DNA of 64,000 nucleotides from Streptomyces dengpaensis (GTDB taxonomy: Bacteria; Actinomycetota; Actinomycetes; Streptomycetales; Streptomycetaceae), in NCBI RefSeq assembly GCF_002946835.1, contig NZ_CP026652.1, positions 8,246,001-8,310,000 of the forward strand. Direction: 5' to 3'. Below, piece after piece: positions 61,991-64,000 of the stretch. Position 1 is the stretch's first letter, and every line of letters begins with the position of its first letter. Position numbers and translations under genes: made by a program. Below the pieces are notes generated by a model that was not told where the DNA came from, searched no databases, and saw only the letters and a program-made list of their open reading frames with translations.

Positions 61991-64000
61991 TCATGCCGCG
62001 TCGTCCAGCGCGGTCAGCGCGTCGCGCAGCGCCGCCCGCGTGGTGATCCCGAGTTTCGGATACATCTTGTACAGGTGAGCGCCGACGGTCCGGTGCGAAA
62101 GGTAGAGCCGCTCCCCGATCTGCTTGTTGCTCAGGCCGGACGCCGCCAGGTGCGCGATCTCCAGTTCCTGCGGCGTCAGCAGGGACGGTGTGGTCTGGGG
62201 TCGGCTCGTCTGACCGGCCGCGCGCAGCTCCTTGCGGGCCCGCTCCGCCCACGGTGCGGCCCCCAGCCGGGAGAAGAGGTCCAAGGCAGCCGTCAGCGGC
62301 TCGCGGGCCGGGCCCTTGGCGCCGGTACGCCGCAGCCGCTCACCGAGGGCCAGACGGATCCGCGCCGCCTCGAAGACCCAGCGGTCCGCGCCCGGAACCG
62401 ACAACGCGTGCTCGAAGTGCGCGATCGCCTCCTCGTCCGGAGCGCACAGGCCGGCAGCGCCCGAGACGAGCATCGCGTACCGGTCGGACAGTCGGGTGAT
62501 CCCGAGCTCGTGCAGGGCCCGGACGTGCGCGGCGGCCTCCGTGTCGCGGCCGGTGCGCACGGCCGCCTCGACCAGGTCGTAGGCGCCCCACAGCGCGTGC
62601 GCCACGTACGGGGCCACACTCCCGGCCGGGGTGAGGGCGGTCGCGTGGCGGTAGGCGGCCTCGTAGTCGCCGCCGCCGAGGCAGACCAGGGTCCGTGCCT
62701 GGTGGGCGAAGGCCGCGGCCGTGCCGACGCCGCGGCGCGTCCCCCAGCGCACCATCCGTTCGGCCAGGGCGTCCCCCGCTTCCGTTTCCCCTCGTGCCCC
62801 GTGCAGCAGCACCTGGTTGTACTGGAAGTACCAGGCGAAGAAGGGATACCCGGTGTCGCACAACGCCGCTCCCTCGTCGGCCAGTTGCTGTGCTTCCTCC
62901 CATTCGCCGGTCAGGAAGTCGTCCATGCACAGGTGCACCAGAGCCCCGAGGTGCCGACGGACCTGTCCGCCGCCGTCACGGCCCAGACGGACCAACTCCC
63001 AGAGCCGGTCGCGCAGTTCGCCGACCCGGTCGAGATAGACCGTCGCGGTCGCGCCGCGAACCAGCACCGTCGGATCAGGTGTTCGACGCAGCACCTCACG
63101 GACCTCGTCGAGGCGGGACAGGGCCGCGACGCCAGTGCGCGCCGGGTCGGGGAACGTCCGTGCGGCCAGTGCCAGCACTGGCGGCGGGGCCGGTTTCAGC
63201 CGGCCCACCGTCTCGACGAACGGCGCCCACAGCTCCTCGCGACCGCTCCACCAACAGACCAACTGCAAGGTGTGCAGCGCGTCGACAAGAGCCCGGTCAC
63301 CGACGTCGTAAACCGGTCCGGCCGCTTCGATCGCGCCGACCAGCAGCTGGTGCGCGGTGCCGAGGTCGGCTTCGGTGTTGACGAGGACGTACACCGCGGC
63401 GGCTGCCGCGTACAGGGCGGCGCCTCCGCCGGGATCGGCGTGCTGCGCCCGCCGCAGCAGTTCCGACGCGCCCGCGATGTCGCCGGTCGCCTCCGCGCTG
63501 AGGTAGGCCGCCTCGGCCAGCCGCCGGCTGCGGTCGCCGCCCGAAGGACTCAGATCGGCGGCCCGGGTCAGCGCGGTGACCGCGCCGGCCGCGTCACCGC
63601 GCCGCAGCGCCGAGTGCCCGGCGTCCTGGAGCAGCTGGGCCACCTGTTCGTCCGGCTTGATCGCCGCCTCGGCCAGGTGCCAGGCCTGGCGCTCCGGCCG
63701 GTCGGCCAGTGCGTCGGCCAGCGCCAGGTGCGCGGCACGGCGCTCGGCCAGGGTGGAGGCCGCCACGACCGCCGAGCGGATCAGCGGGTGACGGAACGTC
63801 AGGCGCCGGGCGGCGGTGTCCATCCGGACCAGGCGCCCACGCTCGGCGGTGGCGAGGTCCGCCAGGATGGCGGTGTCCTGCCCGGCGGCGTGGTGCAGGA
63901 CTCCGAGATCGCCGGTGCTGTCCAGCGCGGCCAGCAACAGCAGCCGGCGTGCGGCCTCGGTGAGGACGGTGACGCGTGTGACGAACAGGGCACGCAGGCG
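61991..64000 (-). CDS. Large LuxR-family (LAL-type) regulator, N-terminus beyond window
   Basis: The frame is open from 61991 to the window edge, about 670 residues. It has the end of an ATPase region (RLRALFVTRVTVLTEAARRL, LLLAALDSTGDLGVL), a long helical-repeat region, and a C-terminal LuxR helix-turn-helix: LTPQELEIAHLAASGLSNKQ, IGERLYLSHRTVGAHLYKMY. LAL proteins are 850-1000 residues with an N-terminal P-loop ATPase, so the P-loop lies outside. They often activate secondary-metabolism or catabolic genes. Confidence 0.9.
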   Translation of the reverse strand, partial: RLRALFVTRVTVLTEAARRLLLLAALDSTGDLGVLHHAAGQDTAILADLATAERGRLVRMDTAARRLTFRHPLIRSAVVAASTLAERRAAHLALADALADRPERQAWHLAEAAIKPDEQVAQLLQDAGHSALRRGDAAGAVTALTRAADLSPSGGDRSRRLAEAAYLSAEATGDIAGASELLRRAQHADPGGGAALYAAAAAVYVLVNTEADLGTAHQLLVGAIEAAGPVYDVGDRALVDALHTLQLVCWWSGREELWAPFVETVGRLKPAPPPVLALAARTFPDPARTGVAALSRLDEVREVLRRTPDPTVLVRGATATVYLDRVGELRDRLWELVRLGRDGGGQVRRHLGALVHLCMDDFLTGEWEEAQQLADEGAALCDTGYPFFAWYFQYNQVLLHGARGETEAGDALAERMVRWGTRRGVGTAAAFAHQARTLVCLGGGDYEAAYRHATALTPAGSVAPYVAHALWGAYDLVEAAVRTGRDTEAAAHVRALHELGITRLSDRYAMLVSGAAGLCAPDEEAIAHFEHALSVPGADRWVFEAARIRLALGERLRRTGAKGPAREPLTAALDLFSRLGAAPWAERARKELRAAGQTSRPQTTPSLLTPQELEIAHLAASGLSNKQIGERLYLSHRTVGAHLYKMYPKLGITTRAALRDALTALDDAA

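Noticed and set aside
60744..62252. 502-codon minus-strand open frame
   Set aside because: Antisense to the isochorismatase gene and runs into the LuxR gene in another frame; no conserved pattern.
1..64000. CRISPR array, rRNA operon, complete tRNA gene
   Set aside because: No regularly spaced repeats and no rRNA signature were seen; the only tRNA-like sequence is the tRNA-Gly 3' half at 35.4 kb.

Overview
The window is high-GC DNA (about 70% by eye) with strong G/C third-position bias, GTG starts and purine-rich ribosome sites. Its gene content (AfsR/SARP regulator, XRE/DUF5753 plus DUF397 pair, many RsbW-like ATPases, SpoIIE-type phosphatase, ECF sigma factor, large LuxR regulator) points to Streptomyces or a close relative. 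The many insertion-sequence remnants, broken genes, a ParA gene and a tRNA-Gly 3' fragment suggest a chromosome arm, a linear plasmid or an old integrated element, not core genome.

Left part (0-17 kb): a partial DoxX gene, small stand-alone enzymes, an intact-looking IS701 element with CTAG target duplications, and an IS200/IS605-type element with divergent tnpA/tnpB. Then comes a possible aromatic-acid metabolism group: a PAL-like MIO ammonia-lyase, an acyl-CoA ligase, an FAD monooxygenase and a P450. A PfpI remnant, a RidA protein, a ParA/small-protein pair and a clipped nucleotidyltransferase follow.

Regulatory block (17.7-25 kb): an RsbW-like ATPase, an XRE/DUF5753 regulator with its DUF397 partner, an AfsR-like regulator, and a STAS/MEDS-ATPase pair. 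Three of these units share an upstream 15-bp motif TACYGCCGNTATACC.

Sugar-uptake operon (25.1-33 kb, minus strand): solute-binding lipoprotein, two permeases, a nitrilase-family amidohydrolase, a six-hairpin glycosidase and a GntR regulator whose ligand domain is itself a solute-binding-protein fold. A 16-bp palindrome lies in the operon's promoter region. A broken epoxide hydrolase and a secreted SGNH esterase lie beyond it, then an att-like tRNA-Gly fragment at 35.4 kb.

35.6-46.5 kb: a minus-strand run of membrane protein, DedA protein, PEP-synthase-like phosphotransferase, membrane protein and MarR regulator; then a decay zone (broken MarR, broken LysR, IS30, IS5 and group II intron remnants) with surviving AhpD-like, SDR and VOC genes.

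46.5-54.3 kb: two sensor genes in tandem share an almost identical 856-bp 5' module (CHASE3-like plus HAMP), one fused to GAF/PP2C/ATPase outputs and the other to a HisKA_3 kinase. A NarL-type response regulator 2.9 kb downstream could be the kinase partner. An ECF sigma factor overlapping an enoyl-CoA hydratase gene lies between them.

55.5-64 kb: a tight plus-strand operon for CoA-thioester metabolism (enoyl-CoA hydratase, acetoacetate-decarboxylase-like, 3-hydroxyacyl-CoA dehydrogenase, acyl-CoA dehydrogenase, CaiB CoA-transferase) ending in a truncated second hydratase, then an isochorismatase-family hydrolase with a strong terminator, and a LuxR-type regulator running off the right edge.
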